Part shown: in pieces, positions 42,250-50,893 of the stretch
Numbering within the stretch: the first letter of the stretch is position 1
Layout of the letters: each line of letters starts with the position of its first letter
NCBI RefSeq assembly: GCF_030709675.1
Contig: NZ_JAUZQD010000003.1
Span: 434,001 to 498,000, forward strand
Length of the DNA: 64,000 nucleotides
Reading direction: 5' to 3'
Source: Symbioplanes lichenis
GTDB taxonomy: Bacteria > Actinomycetota > Actinomycetes > Mycobacteriales > Micromonosporaceae
The notes under the pieces: generated by a model
Told to the model about the DNA's origin: nothing
Databases searched by the model: none
What the model saw: only the letters and a program-made list of their open reading frames with translations
Program-made: the position numbers and the translations under genes

Positions 42250-43755
42250 TCAGTAGGCTCCGGAGCTGCGCAGGACGGCGCTCAGCGTGCGGCCCAGGAT
42301 GGCCAGATCCATGGCCAGGGACCAGTTCTCGACGTACGTGAGATCGAGGCGGATCGACTCCTCCCACGACAGGTCCGAGCGGCCCGACACCTGCCACAGC
42401 CCGGTCAGTCCCGGCTTGACGACGAGCCGGCGCCGCATGTCGGCCGGATAGCCGGCCACCTCGCGGGCCAGCGGCGGGCGCGGGCCGACCAGCGACATGT
42501 CGCCCTTGAGCACGTTGACCAGCTGGGGCAGCTCGTCCAGCGAGAAGCGGCGCAGCCACCGGCCGACGGGCGTGATCCGCGGGTCCTCGCGCATCTTGAA
42601 CAGCTCGCCGTCGCTCTCGTTGCGGTCGCGCAGCTCGGCCAGGATCGCCTCGGCGTCGACCACCATCGTGCGGAACTTGTAGAGCGTGAACGGCTGCCCG
42701 TCCTTGCCGACCCGCTCCTGCCGGAACACCACCGGGCCGCGCCCGCCCCGGCCGAAGGCCACCAGCAGCGCCACGACGGCGAGCACCGGCGCGGCGAGGA
42801 CGAGCAGCGCCAGCGCGCCGGCCCGGTCGAAGGCGGCCTTGATGACGCGGGTGCTGCCCTTGAGCCGCGGGTGCTCGACGTGCAGCATCGGCAGGCCGTC
42901 CACCGGGCGGATCGTCGTGCGGTCGCCGGCCACGTCGACCAATGTGCTCGCGAGAATCAGGTCGATGTCGTCGCGTTCGAGCTGCCACGCGAGCCGGCGC
43001 AGTGCGACACCGTCGATCTCGGGGCAGGACAACACGACCACGGTGTCCGCACCGGACAATGCGACGGCCGCGGCGACACCCTCGAACGTGCCGTAGACCG
43101 GTGGCAGCCCGGGCAGCGCCTCGGCGGTCGCGCCGGGCGGCAGGCAGGCGCCGACGATCCCGAGCCCGTGGTGGCTCTCGTGCCGCAGCCGCCGCGTCAT
43201 GTCGGCGACGGCCCGGGCGTGCCCGACCAGGACGACCCGGTGCAGCCGCTCACCCCGGGACCAGCTGCGGTGCAGCAGCCGGCGCAGGGCGAAGCGGGCG
43301 GCGACCCCGGCCAGGGTGGCCAGCGGCACCGCGATGATCACGTATCCGCGCGCCAGCCGCAGGTCGAACGCGAACGAGAAAATGGCCAGCGTCGCGGTGA
43401 GGCCCAGGCCCGAGCGGACCACTCGTGCGTATTCGTCCGTGCCCACGAACAAATGTCTCGCCTCGTATGCGCGATTCAGTGCGAGCACGCCCGTCCAGGC
43501 CAGCGGGAAAAGCAGCGTGAGCAGTAAGTACTCATGCAGGAACGGATGCGCCGGGGCCGGGCCGAAACGCAGCAGGAGGGCCGCCGACGCGGCGGTGATG
43601 CCGACCGCCACGTCCACCATCAGCGCGGCCAGCACGTAGCGGGTGCGCCAGGCGGAGCCCGCCGCCGCGCCCCGGTAGTGGGCGTCGGGAGCGGGATTGA
43701 CCTGTGGTTTCACCTCGATGGTGTCGACAGCCGAGAACGGGTCGATCGTCTGCAC
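42250..43755 (-). CDS. polyprenyl glycosylphosphotransferase (initiating transferase)
   Basis: A 501-aa PHPT-type membrane protein that loads the first sugar-1-phosphate on undecaprenyl phosphate. Four to five N-terminal helices and a CoA-binding-like central domain (RVVLVGHARAVADMTRRL, TVVVLSCPEI) precede a fifth helix (ALALLVLAAPVLAVVALLVA). The bacterial sugar-transferase domain then shows FRQERVGKDGQPFTLYKFRTM, FSLDELPQLVNVLKGDMSLVG (split here: SLDELPQLVNVLKGDMSLVG) and KPGLTGLWQVSGR. GTG 43755 has GGAGGA at proper spacing and is preferred over an upstream frame start at 43806. Confidence 0.93.
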   Translation of the reverse strand: MQTIDPFSAVDTIEVKPQVNPAPDAHYRGAAAGSAWRTRYVLAALMVDVAVGITAASAALLLRFGPAPAHPFLHEYLLLTLLFPLAWTGVLALNRAYEARHLFVGTDEYARVVRSGLGLTATLAIFSFAFDLRLARGYVIIAVPLATLAGVAARFALRRLLHRSWSRGERLHRVVLVGHARAVADMTRRLRHESHHGLGIVGACLPPGATAEALPGLPPVYGTFEGVAAAVALSGADTVVVLSCPEIDGVALRRLAWQLERDDIDLILASTLVDVAGDRTTIRPVDGLPMLHVEHPRLKGSTRVIKAAFDRAGALALLVLAAPVLAVVALLVAFGRGGRGPVVFRQERVGKDGQPFTLYKFRTMVVDAEAILAELRDRNESDGELFKMREDPRITPVGRWLRRFSLDELPQLVNVLKGDMSLVGPRPPLAREVAGYPADMRRRLVVKPGLTGLWQVSGRSDLSWEESIRLDLTYVENWSLAMDLAILGRTLSAVLRSSGAY

Positions 43756-44058
43756 GCCTGTCCTCCGTGATCGGCTGCGATGCGGTGCAGCCAGAGCTCG
43801 GGTCACCCTCGGGGCGCGCGGTGGCGCCGGGCGACGAGTCCCCGGCGGTGCCCCGGGACCTACTTAAAAGACTGCTAAGGATCCGTCGCCCGCGCGTCGT
43901 CCTATCGTTCGAGACGAATGGCGAATCGGATGATGCGGAGCACGCTCAGGGGCAAGGCGCCCGGATCGGACGAATCCGATCCGGGTCGTACAAGCCGCGC
44001 GTTCCCCGTAGCTGCGAGATTGTCGGACGTCAATAGACCTACGGGGCTTTGGTTTGTA
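43756..44058. other. 303-base intergenic region between rmlC and the initiating transferase
   Basis: No convincing gene. On the minus strand it should hold the rmlC terminator and the promoter of the initiating transferase. Visible features are a perfect inverted repeat (43961-43984), a CGATAG element (43902-43907, minus strand) like those before other polysaccharide genes, and an AT-richer patch TTAAAAGACTGCTAAGG (43864-43880). Confidence 0.6.
43961..43984 (-). terminator. hairpin downstream of rmlC
   Basis: A perfect 10-bp inverted repeat (CCGGATCGGA / TCCGATCCGG) with a CGAA loop, about 75 bases after the rmlC stop. A terminator is the likeliest role; a regulator site for the downstream transferase promoter is the alternative. 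Confidence 0.6.
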
Positions 44059-44658
44059 TTAAATCCGACGCTTTGTTTCGATGAACGCCGAACACTCGGC
44101 GAAGCTCGGCAACAGGCCCGTGGCGGTGGCCTCCGCCAGCGAGGGCGCGGCGGCGTCTTTTGTGGACAGCAGCGGAACCGCGGCGGGCCAAGGGATGCCC
44201 AGCTCCGGGTCGAGCGGGTCGATGCCGTGCTCGTGCCCCGGCCGGTAGGTGCTGGAGCACAGGTACGCCACCGTGGCGCCCTCGGTCAGCGCGCAGAACC
44301 CGTGGCCCAGCCCCTCGGCCACATAGACCGCCCGCCGTTCGATGTCGTCCAGCGTCACCGTCTCCCAGCTGCCGAACGTGGGCGAGCCCATCCGCAGGTC
44401 CACCACCACGTCGAGGACCGCGCCGGTCACGCACGTGATGTACTTCGCCTGGCCCGGCGGCACGTCGGCGAAGTGGATGCCGCGTACGGAGCCCCGGGCC
44501 GACGTGGAGAGGTTGGCCTGGGCGAGGTCGAGCCGGTGGCCCACGGCGGCTTCCAGCGCGTCGAAGCGGTACCACTCCAGGAATGTGCCGCGCGAGTCCC
44601 CGTGCTGCACCGGCGTCACCTCGAAGGCGCCCTCGACGGCCAGCGGGCGCACCTTCAC
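44059..44658 (-). CDS. rmlC: dTDP-4-dehydrorhamnose 3,5-epimerase
   Basis: A 199-aa cupin that makes dTDP-4-keto-L-rhamnose, step three of dTDP-L-rhamnose synthesis. [37 protein letters not shown] (catalytic His region), [18 protein letters not shown] and GLGHGFCAL are family signatures. GTG start with GGAGG, overlapping the rmlA stop (GTGA). The C-terminal 20 residues ([16 protein letters not shown]) form the usual dimer-contact tail. Confidence 0.95.
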   Translation of the reverse strand: MKVRPLAVEGAFEVTPVQHGDSRGTFLEWYRFDALEAAVGHRLDLAQANLSTSARGSVRGIHFADVPPGQAKYITCVTGAVLDVVVDLRMGSPTFGSWETVTLDDIERRAVYVAEGLGHGFCALTEGATVAYLCSSTYRPGHEHGIDPLDPELGIPWPAAVPLLSTKDAAAPSLAEATATGLLPSFAECSAFIETKRRI

Positions 44659-45539
44659 AGCACACCTCCGTACGGGCCGGAGGCCAGCAGGCGCAGCAGA
44701 TAGTCGCCGTAGCCGCTCTTCAGCAACGGCTCCGCGAGCTCCCGCAGCCGGTCGTCGTCGATGAACCCCAGGCGCCAGGCGGCCTCCTCGACGCAGCCGA
44801 CCTTGAAGCCCTGGCGCTCCTCGATGACGCGGACGTACTCCGAGGCCTGCACCATCGACTGGAACGTGCCGGTGTCGAGCCACACGGTGCCGCGGTCGAG
44901 GACGGTCACGTCGAGCCGGCCCTGCCGCAGGTACGCCTCGTTGACGGCGGTGATCTCCAGTTCGCCGCGGTCGCTGGGCTCGAGACCGGCGGCGATGTCC
45001 ACCACGCCGGCGTCGTAGAAGTACAGGCCGGGGACGACGTACGTACTCTTGGGCTTCTCGGGTTTCTCCTCGATGGACACCACCTTGCCGGCGTCGTCGA
45101 ACTCGACCACGCCGTACCGGTGCGGGTCGGCCACGGGGTAGGCGAACACGCGCCCCCCGTCCGGCCGCGTGAAGCGGGTCAGCTGCCGCCCGAGTCCCGG
45201 GCCGTGGAAGATGTTGTCGCCCAGCACGAGCGCCACCGGCTCCCCGGCGATGAAGCCGGCGCCGATCCGGAAAGCCTGGGCGATCCCGTCCGGTTCGGGC
45301 TGTTCCGCATAGGAAATGGCGAGCCCGAGCCGGCTGCCGTCGCCCAGCAAACGCTCGAAATGGGGCTGGTCCGCCGGCGTCGTGATCACGAGAATCTCCC
45401 GGATCCCGGCCGACACCAGCGTGGTCAGCGGATAGTAGATCATCGGTTTGTCGAAGATCGGCATGAGCTGTTTGGACATGGCCCTCGTGATCGGCCAGAG
45501 CCGCGAGCCGGTGCCACCGGCGAGCAGAATTCCACGCAC
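44655..45539 (-). CDS. rmlA: glucose-1-phosphate thymidylyltransferase
   Basis: A 294-aa nucleotidyltransferase that starts dTDP-L-rhamnose synthesis from glucose-1-phosphate and d[23 protein letters not shown] (the GGxGTR-like pyrophosphorylase signature), [18 protein letters not shown] (catalytic Asp) and [10 protein letters not shown] match. GTG start, with TAGCGT six bases upstream, so the transcript is probably leaderless. Divergent from rmlB. The enzyme is normally feedback-inhibited by dTDP-rhamnose (family knowledge). Confidence 0.96.
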   Translation of the reverse strand: MRGILLAGGTGSRLWPITRAMSKQLMPIFDKPMIYYPLTTLVSAGIREILVITTPADQPHFERLLGDGSRLGLAISYAEQPEPDGIAQAFRIGAGFIAGEPVALVLGDNIFHGPGLGRQLTRFTRPDGGRVFAYPVADPHRYGVVEFDDAGKVVSIEEKPEKPKSTYVVPGLYFYDAGVVDIAAGLEPSDRGELEITAVNEAYLRQGRLDVTVLDRGTVWLDTGTFQSMVQASEYVRVIEERQGFKVGCVEEAAWRLGFIDDDRLRELAEPLLKSGYGDYLLRLLASGPYGGVL

Positions 45540-45545
45540 GGCTTC

Positions 45546-45577
45546 ACGCTATGCGGCGGGCCCGCGGCCGGTACACT
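45546..45577. promoter_or_regulatory. divergent leaderless promoters of rmlA and rmlB
   Basis: The 46-base gap holds TACACT (45572-45577) eight bases before the rmlB GTG and, on the other strand, TAGCGT (45551-45546) six bases before the rmlA GTG. Both fit -10 hexamers (TANNNT) placed so that transcription would begin at or next to the start codon. No Shine-Dalgarno is visible for either gene. Confidence 0.6.
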
Positions 45578-45585
45578 CGCCAGTC

Positions 45586-46560
45586 GTGCGGATTTTCGTG
45601 ACCGGCGGCGCCGGATTCATCGGATCGGCCTATGTACGCGCCCTCCTGCGGGATGAATTCTCCGGTGCGGCGGGCGCGTCCGTGACTGTTCTGGACCTGT
45701 TGTCCTATTCGGGCAATCGCGCGAACCTGCCCTCTTCCCCGCGGCTCGATTTTGTGCAAGGGGACATCGGCGACGCCGATCTGGTGCGGCAGCTCCTCCC
45801 GGGCCACGACGCCGTGGTGCACTTCGCGGCCGAGTCCCATGTGGACCGGTCGATCTCCGGCGCGCTCCCGTTCGTGACCACCAACGTGCTCGGCACCCAG
45901 GTGCTGCTCGACGCGGCGCGCGCGGCCGGCGTCGGCCGGTTCCTGCACGTGTCCACCGACGAGGTGTACGGATCCATCGACCAGGGCTCGTGGACCGAGA
46001 CGTGGCCCGTCGCGCCCAATTCCCCGTACGCGGCGTCGAAGGCCGGCTCGGACCTCCTGGCCCTCGCCGCGCACCGCACCCACGGCATGGACGTCGTGGT
46101 GACCCGGTGCTCCAACAACTACGGGCCCTACCAGTTCCCCGAGAAGGTCATCCCGCTCTTCGTCACCAACTTGCTGGACGGCAAGCCGGTCCCGCTCTAC
46201 GGCGACGGCGGCAACATCCGCGACTGGCTGCACGTCTCCGACCACTGCCGCGGGATCCAGCTCGCCCTGGACAAGGGCCGCGCGGGGGAGATCTACAACA
46301 TCGGCGGCGGCACCGAGTTGTCGAACAAAGAACTCACCGGGCGGCTGCTCGAGGCGTGCGGCGCGGGCTGGGACAGGGTGCAGCCGGTCAGCGACCGCAA
46401 GGGTCACGACCGGCGCTACTCGCTGGACATCACCAAGATCAGCGAAGAGCTGGGGTACGCGCCGCAGGTCACGCTCGACGCCGGGCTGGCCTCGACCGTG
46501 GCGTGGTACCGCGACCACCGCGGCTGGTGGGAGCCGCTGAAGAACCGGGCCGCCCTCTGA
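45586..46560 (+). CDS. rmlB: dTDP-glucose 4,6-dehydratase
   Basis: A 324-aa extended SDR that makes dTDP-4-keto-6-deoxyglucose, precursor of rhamnose and of amino deoxysugars. NAD site: RIFVTGGAGFIGSAYV. Catalytic: VSTDEVYGSID (Thr-Asp-Glu) and YAASKAGSDLL (Tyr-x-x-x-Lys), plus NNYGPYQFPEKVIP and RDWLHVSDHC. GTG start is probably leaderless. It overlaps rmlD by TGATG. Its product could also feed the 3-aminotransferase at 19.6 kb. Confidence 0.96.
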   Translation: MRIFVTGGAGFIGSAYVRALLRDEFSGAAGASVTVLDLLSYSGNRANLPSSPRLDFVQGDIGDADLVRQLLPGHDAVVHFAAESHVDRSISGALPFVTTNVLGTQVLLDAARAAGVGRFLHVSTDEVYGSIDQGSWTETWPVAPNSPYAASKAGSDLLALAAHRTHGMDVVVTRCSNNYGPYQFPEKVIPLFVTNLLDGKPVPLYGDGGNIRDWLHVSDHCRGIQLALDKGRAGEIYNIGGGTELSNKELTGRLLEACGAGWDRVQPVSDRKGHDRRYSLDITKISEELGYAPQVTLDAGLASTVAWYRDHRGWWEPLKNRAAL

Positions 46561-47384
46561 TGCGCTGGCTCGTCACCGGCGCGGGCGGGATGCTGGGCCG
46601 CGATGTGTGCGCGGTGCTGGCCGGTGCCGACGTGGTCGCCGCGACCCGGGCCGAGCTCGACATCACCGATGCGGCGGCGGTCCGGGCGGCGGTCGCCGGG
46701 GCGGACGTGGTGGTGAACACGGCCGCCTGGACCGATGTCGACGGCGCGGAGTCCTCGCCCGGTGCCGCCACGGCGGTCAACGGTGATGCCGTCGCCGTCC
46801 TCGCCGCCGCGGCCGGCAAGCGCCTGATCCACGTCTCCACGGACTACGTCTTTCCCGGCACGGCGGCTTTCCCGTACGCGGAGGACGCTCCCGTGGATCC
46901 CGTCAACGCCTACGGGCAGTCGAAGGCCGCGGGGGAGCGGGCCGTTCTGGCGCACGGCGGATACGTGGTGCGGACGGCGTGGCTCTACGGCGAGCACGGG
47001 CCGAACTTCGTCCGGACGATGCTGCGGCTGGCCGGGTCGCACGAGACCGTCGACGTGGTGACCGATCAGCAGGGGCCCCCGACGTGGTCCCTGGCCCTGG
47101 CCCGCCAGCTGGTCGCCCTCGCGTCGTCGGGCGCGGCGCCCGGCGTCTATCACGGGACGGCGGCGGGGTCGACGACGTGGCACGGGCTGGCGCGGGCGGT
47201 GTTCGAGGAGGCCGGGCTGGATCCGGCGCGGGTCCGGCCGACGACCAGCGACCGGTTCCCGCGGCCCGCCCGGCGGCCGGCTTACAGCGTGCTGGGCCAC
47301 GACCGCTGGGCGGGGACGGGGATCGCGCCGCTGCCGCACTGGCGGGCCATGCTCACCTCCGCGATGCCCGTGCTCAGGCCTTGA
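46560..47384 (+). CDS. rmlD: dTDP-4-dehydrorhamnose reductase
   Basis: A 274-aa SDR that finishes dTDP-L-rhamnose. WLVTGAGGMLGRDV (NADPH site), VVNTAAWTDVDGAE, HVSTDYVFPG and the YGQSKAAGE catalytic Tyr/Lys pair, then VVRTAWLYGEHGPNFVRTM, are all typical. Start ATG overlaps the rmlB stop (TGATG). Its last 11 bases overlap the 3' end of the convergent subtilase. Confidence 0.96.
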   Translation: MRWLVTGAGGMLGRDVCAVLAGADVVAATRAELDITDAAAVRAAVAGADVVVNTAAWTDVDGAESSPGAATAVNGDAVAVLAAAAGKRLIHVSTDYVFPGTAAFPYAEDAPVDPVNAYGQSKAAGERAVLAHGGYVVRTAWLYGEHGPNFVRTMLRLAGSHETVDVVTDQQGPPTWSLALARQLVALASSGAAPGVYHGTAAGSTTWHGLARAVFEEAGLDPARVRPTTSDRFPRPARRPAYSVLGHDRWAGTGIAPLPHWRAMLTSAMPVLRP

Positions 47385-49296
47385 CCGTGGCGCTGGTGGC
47401 CGCGGCCAGGGTCGTGGTGGCGGGGACGACGACGCGGTAGCGGGCGCCGGCGACCAGGCTCCTCACCGTGCGGCTGGTGGCGGCCGCGTAGGATCCGGCC
47501 GCCCGCCAGGTGGATCCGGTCCAGCGCTGGAGCTGGACGCGCTGGCCGCCCACGCCGGCCATCGTGATGCGGATGGTGTGCACGCCGGTGCGGGTGACGG
47601 TGATCCGCGGCCGCACCGAGTAGGTCGTGATCGGGGAGCTGACGGCGACCAAGGTGGCGGTGGCCGGCACGGTCAGGCGGACCCGGCGGGCGGCGGTGGC
47701 GGTGGCGGACACGGTCACGGTGCCGGCGGAGGTGGTGACGCCGGTCGTGCAGGCGAAGGGCTTGCCGGCGGTCGACGCGCAGATCTGCACCGCGTGGCCG
47801 CTCCACGCCCGGCCCGCGGCGGTGACGGTGTAGCGCGTGACGATGCGGTCGCCGTGGTTCACCACCCGGGTGCCGGCGACGACCGTGATCCTCGGGGTCA
47901 CCTTGGGCGCGGGCGCCGGGGTCACGGTGACTGTCGGTGTCGGTGTCGGGGTCGGGTCGTGGGTCGCGGCCGGGGACGGTGTGACCGTCGTCGGGGCCGG
48001 GACCGGCGTGGCAGTCGCCGGGGCGGCCGCCGTCAGGGCCGCGAGGGCGTCGATCCGGCCGTACCCGTAGCTGGTGTCCTTGCCGCCGGCCCCCAGATCC
48101 ACGGCGGTGTCCTCCAGGATCCGTTCGATGTCGTCCGGGGTCCCATCGGGCCGGGCCGCCTCGAGCAGCGCGGCCACGGCGGCGACGTGCGGCGACGCCA
48201 TGGACGTGCCGCTCTCGGTCGCGTAGCCGCCCGGATAGGTGCTGACGATGGTGGTGCCCGGCGCGGCGACATCGACATAGCTGCCCCGGGTCGAATAGGC
48301 GGCGACCTGGTCGGACGAGTCGGTGGCCGCCACCGCGAGCACGCCCGCGTCGGCGCCCGGATAGCTGGCCGGGTTGCCCTTCTGCCCGTCGTTGCCCGCG
48401 GCGGCGACCACGGTGACACCCTTGCCCCGCGCGTACGCGACCGCCTGCGTCACCGCCGTCAGCTGCGTCGTGGATCCCAGCGACAGGTTGACGACATCCG
48501 CGCCGTGGTCGGCCGCATACACGATGCCGGTCGCGACATCCGACATGTCGCCGCTGCCGTCCGCGTCCAGCACCCGGATCGGCAGGATCTTCGCGTCCGG
48601 CGCGACGGCCGAGATGCCCACGCCGTTCCCGGTCACCGCGGCGATCGTCCCCGCCACGTGCGTCCCGTGGCCGTTCGGATCGGTGCTGGTCCCCGACGTG
48701 CCCGCCACCAGGTCGATCCCCGGCAGCACGTGCCCCGCCAGATCCGGGTGCCCGGCGTCCACCCCGGTGTCGATCACCGCGACGATCACCCCGGCCCCGG
48801 TCGACCGCTCCCACGCCCCGGCCACGCCGATCTTGGCAAAATCCCACTGACTGGCCCGGTACGGATCCGATCCGGCCGGCACCTCCGACGTGTGCGCGAC
48901 GGCGTCGATCTCGCCCCCGTCCCGCACGAGCGCGAGCGCCGCAGCCCGGTCGGTCACCGTCCGCACACTGACCACGGGCCGCCCCGCCGCGTCGAGCGCC
49001 GTGCTGACCACCCGCGCGGGCCGCCCCTTCGTCACCACGGCCGGGATCGACGCCTCGATCGCGGCCGGCGTCCTCGTGGCGGGCGTCCGGGCCGCGATCG
49101 GCGTCCTCGTGGCGGGCGTCTGGGCCGCGATCGGCGTCCCCGTGGCCGGCGTCCGGGCCGGGATCAGCGTCCTGGCCGCGTCCGGCGTCGTGGTCACGGC
49201 CGGCCGGGCGGTGAACGGCCCGCCCCCGGCCCCGGTCGTCAGCGCCCCGGCCACCGTCGTGACCGCGAGCGCCCCTGCTACCAGCGTCTTTCGCAC
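47374..49296 (-). CDS. secreted subtilisin-like serine protease (S8)
   Basis: A 640-aa extracellular protease. Sec signal (KTLVAGALAVTTVAGALT), a propeptide with an 11-aa tandem repeat (described separately), then the peptidase S8 domain: Asp in VIVAVIDTGVDAGHPDL, His in DPNGHGTHVAGTIAAV and Ser in ESGTSMASPHVAAVAAL, oxyanion AAAGNDGQ. After a Pro/Thr linker (TPTPTPTVTVTPAPAP) comes a C-terminal region of beta-sandwich-like repeats (about 450-640). No sortase signal. GTG start chosen at the signal peptide; an upstream in-frame start at 49347 gives a non-family extension. Convergent with rmlD. Confidence 0.92.
   Translation of the reverse strand: MRKTLVAGALAVTTVAGALTTGAGGGPFTARPAVTTTPDAARTLIPARTPATGTPIAAQTPATRTPIAARTPATRTPAAIEASIPAVVTKGRPARVVSTALDAAGRPVVSVRTVTDRAAALALVRDGGEIDAVAHTSEVPAGSDPYRASQWDFAKIGVAGAWERSTGAGVIVAVIDTGVDAGHPDLAGHVLPGIDLVAGTSGTSTDPNGHGTHVAGTIAAVTGNGVGISAVAPDAKILPIRVLDADGSGDMSDVATGIVYAADHGADVVNLSLGSTTQLTAVTQAVAYARGKGVTVVAAAGNDGQKGNPASYPGADAGVLAVAATDSSDQVAAYSTRGSYVDVAAPGTTIVSTYPGGYATESGTSMASPHVAAVAALLEAARPDGTPDDIERILEDTAVDLGAGGKDTSYGYGRIDALAALTAAAPATATPVPAPTTVTPSPAATHDPTPTPTPTVTVTPAPAPKVTPRITVVAGTRVVNHGDRIVTRYTVTAAGRAWSGHAVQICASTAGKPFACTTGVTTSAGTVTVSATATAARRVRLTVPATATLVAVSSPITTYSVRPRITVTRTGVHTIRITMAGVGGQRVQLQRWTGSTWRAAGSYAAATSRTVRSLVAGARYRVVVPATTTLAAATSATVKA
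49067..49180 (-). repeat. 33-bp tandem repeat inside the subtilase propeptide
   Basis: A unit starting GGCGTCCTCGTGGCGGGCGT on the plus strand recurs at 49067, 49100 and 49133, with a partial fourth copy at 49166. It encodes an 11-residue repeat (TPATRTPIAAR and variants) between signal peptide and catalytic domain. Low-complexity, likely variable in length between strains. Confidence 0.75.
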
Positions 49297-49362
49297 ACGC
49301 CAACAGTCGGCCGGGATCGTGCGTGCCCGGTGACCACCGAGGGGCAACCAGGTTGCGGCGGC

Positions 49363-50847
49363 TCAGCGGTAGAGGTCGGCGACCCCGGCGAGCACGATCC
49401 TCTCGTCCGCCGCGGCCGCCGCGACCAGCTCGTCGGTGAAGCCGGCCCCGGAGAAGCAGGCCAGCCGGGCCCGCTCGGCCCCGAGCCGCCCCTGCGCCAC
49501 GAGCAGCGCTCGGATGCGGCGCAACCGCTCGAGATGGCCGAGTCCCATCGTCTCGCCCCACCTGGCCTCGCCCACGGCCAGCAGCGGCCGCCGGTTGTCG
49601 TCGTCCAGGCCGAAGACCGCGAGATCAACTTCGTACATGGTGTGCCGGCCCGGATCGTTGACGGTGCCGCTGCCCACCTGGTTGGGGAAGTCGCCGAACA
49701 TCTCCTCCGGCGCCATGTGCCGGGACCATTCCCGGCAGATGTGCTCGAAGTGCGGTCCGAGAATGCCGCCCGAGAAGCGCCGCGCGGACCGCTGCCACAG
49801 CCGGGTCGCGTCCCGGGTGTGCTCGAGGTCGGCCCAGATCGGGCGCATGACGCCGTGATAGAAGGTCACCAGCGGCTCGGCGATGCGGAACCGGGTGCGG
49901 TTGGCCTTGAAGACGTCCGGCTCGCGAGTGATGAGCCCGCAGTCCTCGAGCACGGTGAGCGGGTGCGCCAGGTCGCCGGACTTGCGGCCCAGGAAGGACG
50001 CGATGCCGCCGCGCTGGGTGTTGCCCGCGGCAATGGCGGCGAGCACCGAGTGGTAGAGGCCGGCGTCGTGCAGCTCGGGCTCGTCCGCGAGCAGGTAGCG
50101 AGCCTCGCGGAAGAGCGGGCTGGCCGGCGACAGCACGGTCCGCAGCACCCAGGCGTCGAAGTCGTCCGGGCCGGCCGGGGTGTCGTCGCGGGCGAACTCC
50201 CGGCGGTAGGCCGGGGTGCCACCGACGATCGCGTTCGCCTTGAGGGCGGTGACGGGATCCTCGATGCCCCAGAACTCCGCCGCCAGCTGATGATCGAGCG
50301 TCGGCACGATCAGCTCGAGGCCGGCCCGGCCGCGCAGAGGTGCGTTGCCGCTGAGCAGCCGGCCCATGAAGGACATGGCCGACCCGCACAGGAGCAACCG
50401 CGTCCGGCTGGTGTCGCGCTCGGGGCGCAGGGGGGCGAGCGCGTTCTGGATGATCGAGGGCAGCTGGGGGTTCGCCCGCACCAGGTACGGGAACTCGTCG
50501 ATCACGACCGGGATCTGCTGGTCCCGTCCGAGGGCCAGCAGCGCGTCGACGGCGCTGTGCCAGGTCTCCAAGGAGAAGGGCGCCGGAGCCCCGAGGTGCT
50601 CGGCCAGCGTCGCGCCCAGCCGGTCGAGCGACTCCCGGTCCGTCCCCTCGTCGGCGGCGAAGTAGAAGCCGCCGGCGGCCCGGCACAAGGCGCGCAGCAG
50701 GAAGGTCTTGCCCTGCCGTCGTCGCCCCGACACCACGCCCAGGGTGGCGCCCGGCGCGGGGTCGGCGGCGAAGGCGGTGAGTGCGCGCCACTCCGGCTCC
50801 CGGTCGAACATCTCAGGCGGCTTGAGCAAGGCTGCCATGATCACCAT
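49363..50847 (-). CDS. AAA+ ATPase with C-terminal DUF234 nuclease-like domain
   Basis: A 494-aa member of the archaeal-ATPase-like family. Walker A GVVSGRRRQGKTFLLRAL (about 37-54), Walker B IPVVIDEFPYLVRA with the typical EFPYL, sensor LLLCGSAMSFMGRLLSG, then a winged helix (GGIASFLGRKSGDLAHPLTVL). The C-terminus has a PD-(D/E)xK-like core (YEVDLAVFG...LLAVGEARW). Family role is uncertain (defence or mobile-element functions have been suggested). ATG 50847 directly abuts a 39-bp palindrome; an internal ATG at 50838 is an alternative start. Same strand as the upstream fusion gene. Confidence 0.88.
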   Translation of the reverse strand: MVIMAALLKPPEMFDREPEWRALTAFAADPAPGATLGVVSGRRRQGKTFLLRALCRAAGGFYFAADEGTDRESLDRLGATLAEHLGAPAPFSLETWHSAVDALLALGRDQQIPVVIDEFPYLVRANPQLPSIIQNALAPLRPERDTSRTRLLLCGSAMSFMGRLLSGNAPLRGRAGLELIVPTLDHQLAAEFWGIEDPVTALKANAIVGGTPAYRREFARDDTPAGPDDFDAWVLRTVLSPASPLFREARYLLADEPELHDAGLYHSVLAAIAAGNTQRGGIASFLGRKSGDLAHPLTVLEDCGLITREPDVFKANRTRFRIAEPLVTFYHGVMRPIWADLEHTRDATRLWQRSARRFSGGILGPHFEHICREWSRHMAPEEMFGDFPNQVGSGTVNDPGRHTMYEVDLAVFGLDDDNRRPLLAVGEARWGETMGLGHLERLRRIRALLVAQGRLGAERARLACFSGAGFTDELVAAAAADERIVLAGVADLYR

Positions 50848-50886
50848 CTTTCATAAGTCGAGTTATCATAACTCGACTTATGAAAG
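50848..50886. repeat. 39-bp near-continuous perfect palindrome beside the ATPase gene
   Basis: Two 18-bp arms, perfectly inverted, flank a TCA spacer; the left arm is CTTTCATAAGTCGAGTTA. It is strikingly AT-richer than its surroundings and fills all but seven bases of the gap between the fusion-gene stop and the first ATG of the ATPase gene. It could be an operator, a transcript hairpin, or a cruciform/insertion site associated with the ATPase. Confidence 0.9.
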
Positions 50887-50893
50887 TTGGCCC

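Noticed and set aside
43864..43880. An AT-rich patch near 43.87 kb considered as an integration site or origin
   Set aside because: Too short, with no flanking repeats or integrase gene; it is more simply part of a promoter region.
43918..44703. A plus-strand frame through the rmlC upstream gap
   Set aside because: Only the first 40 codons lie outside rmlC; there is no ribosome site or motif, and the rest is antisense to rmlC.
49067..49180. A CRISPR-like array suggested by regularly spaced 33-bp repeats
   Set aside because: Repeats are contiguous with no spacers, in frame with the subtilase, and encode an 11-residue repeat.
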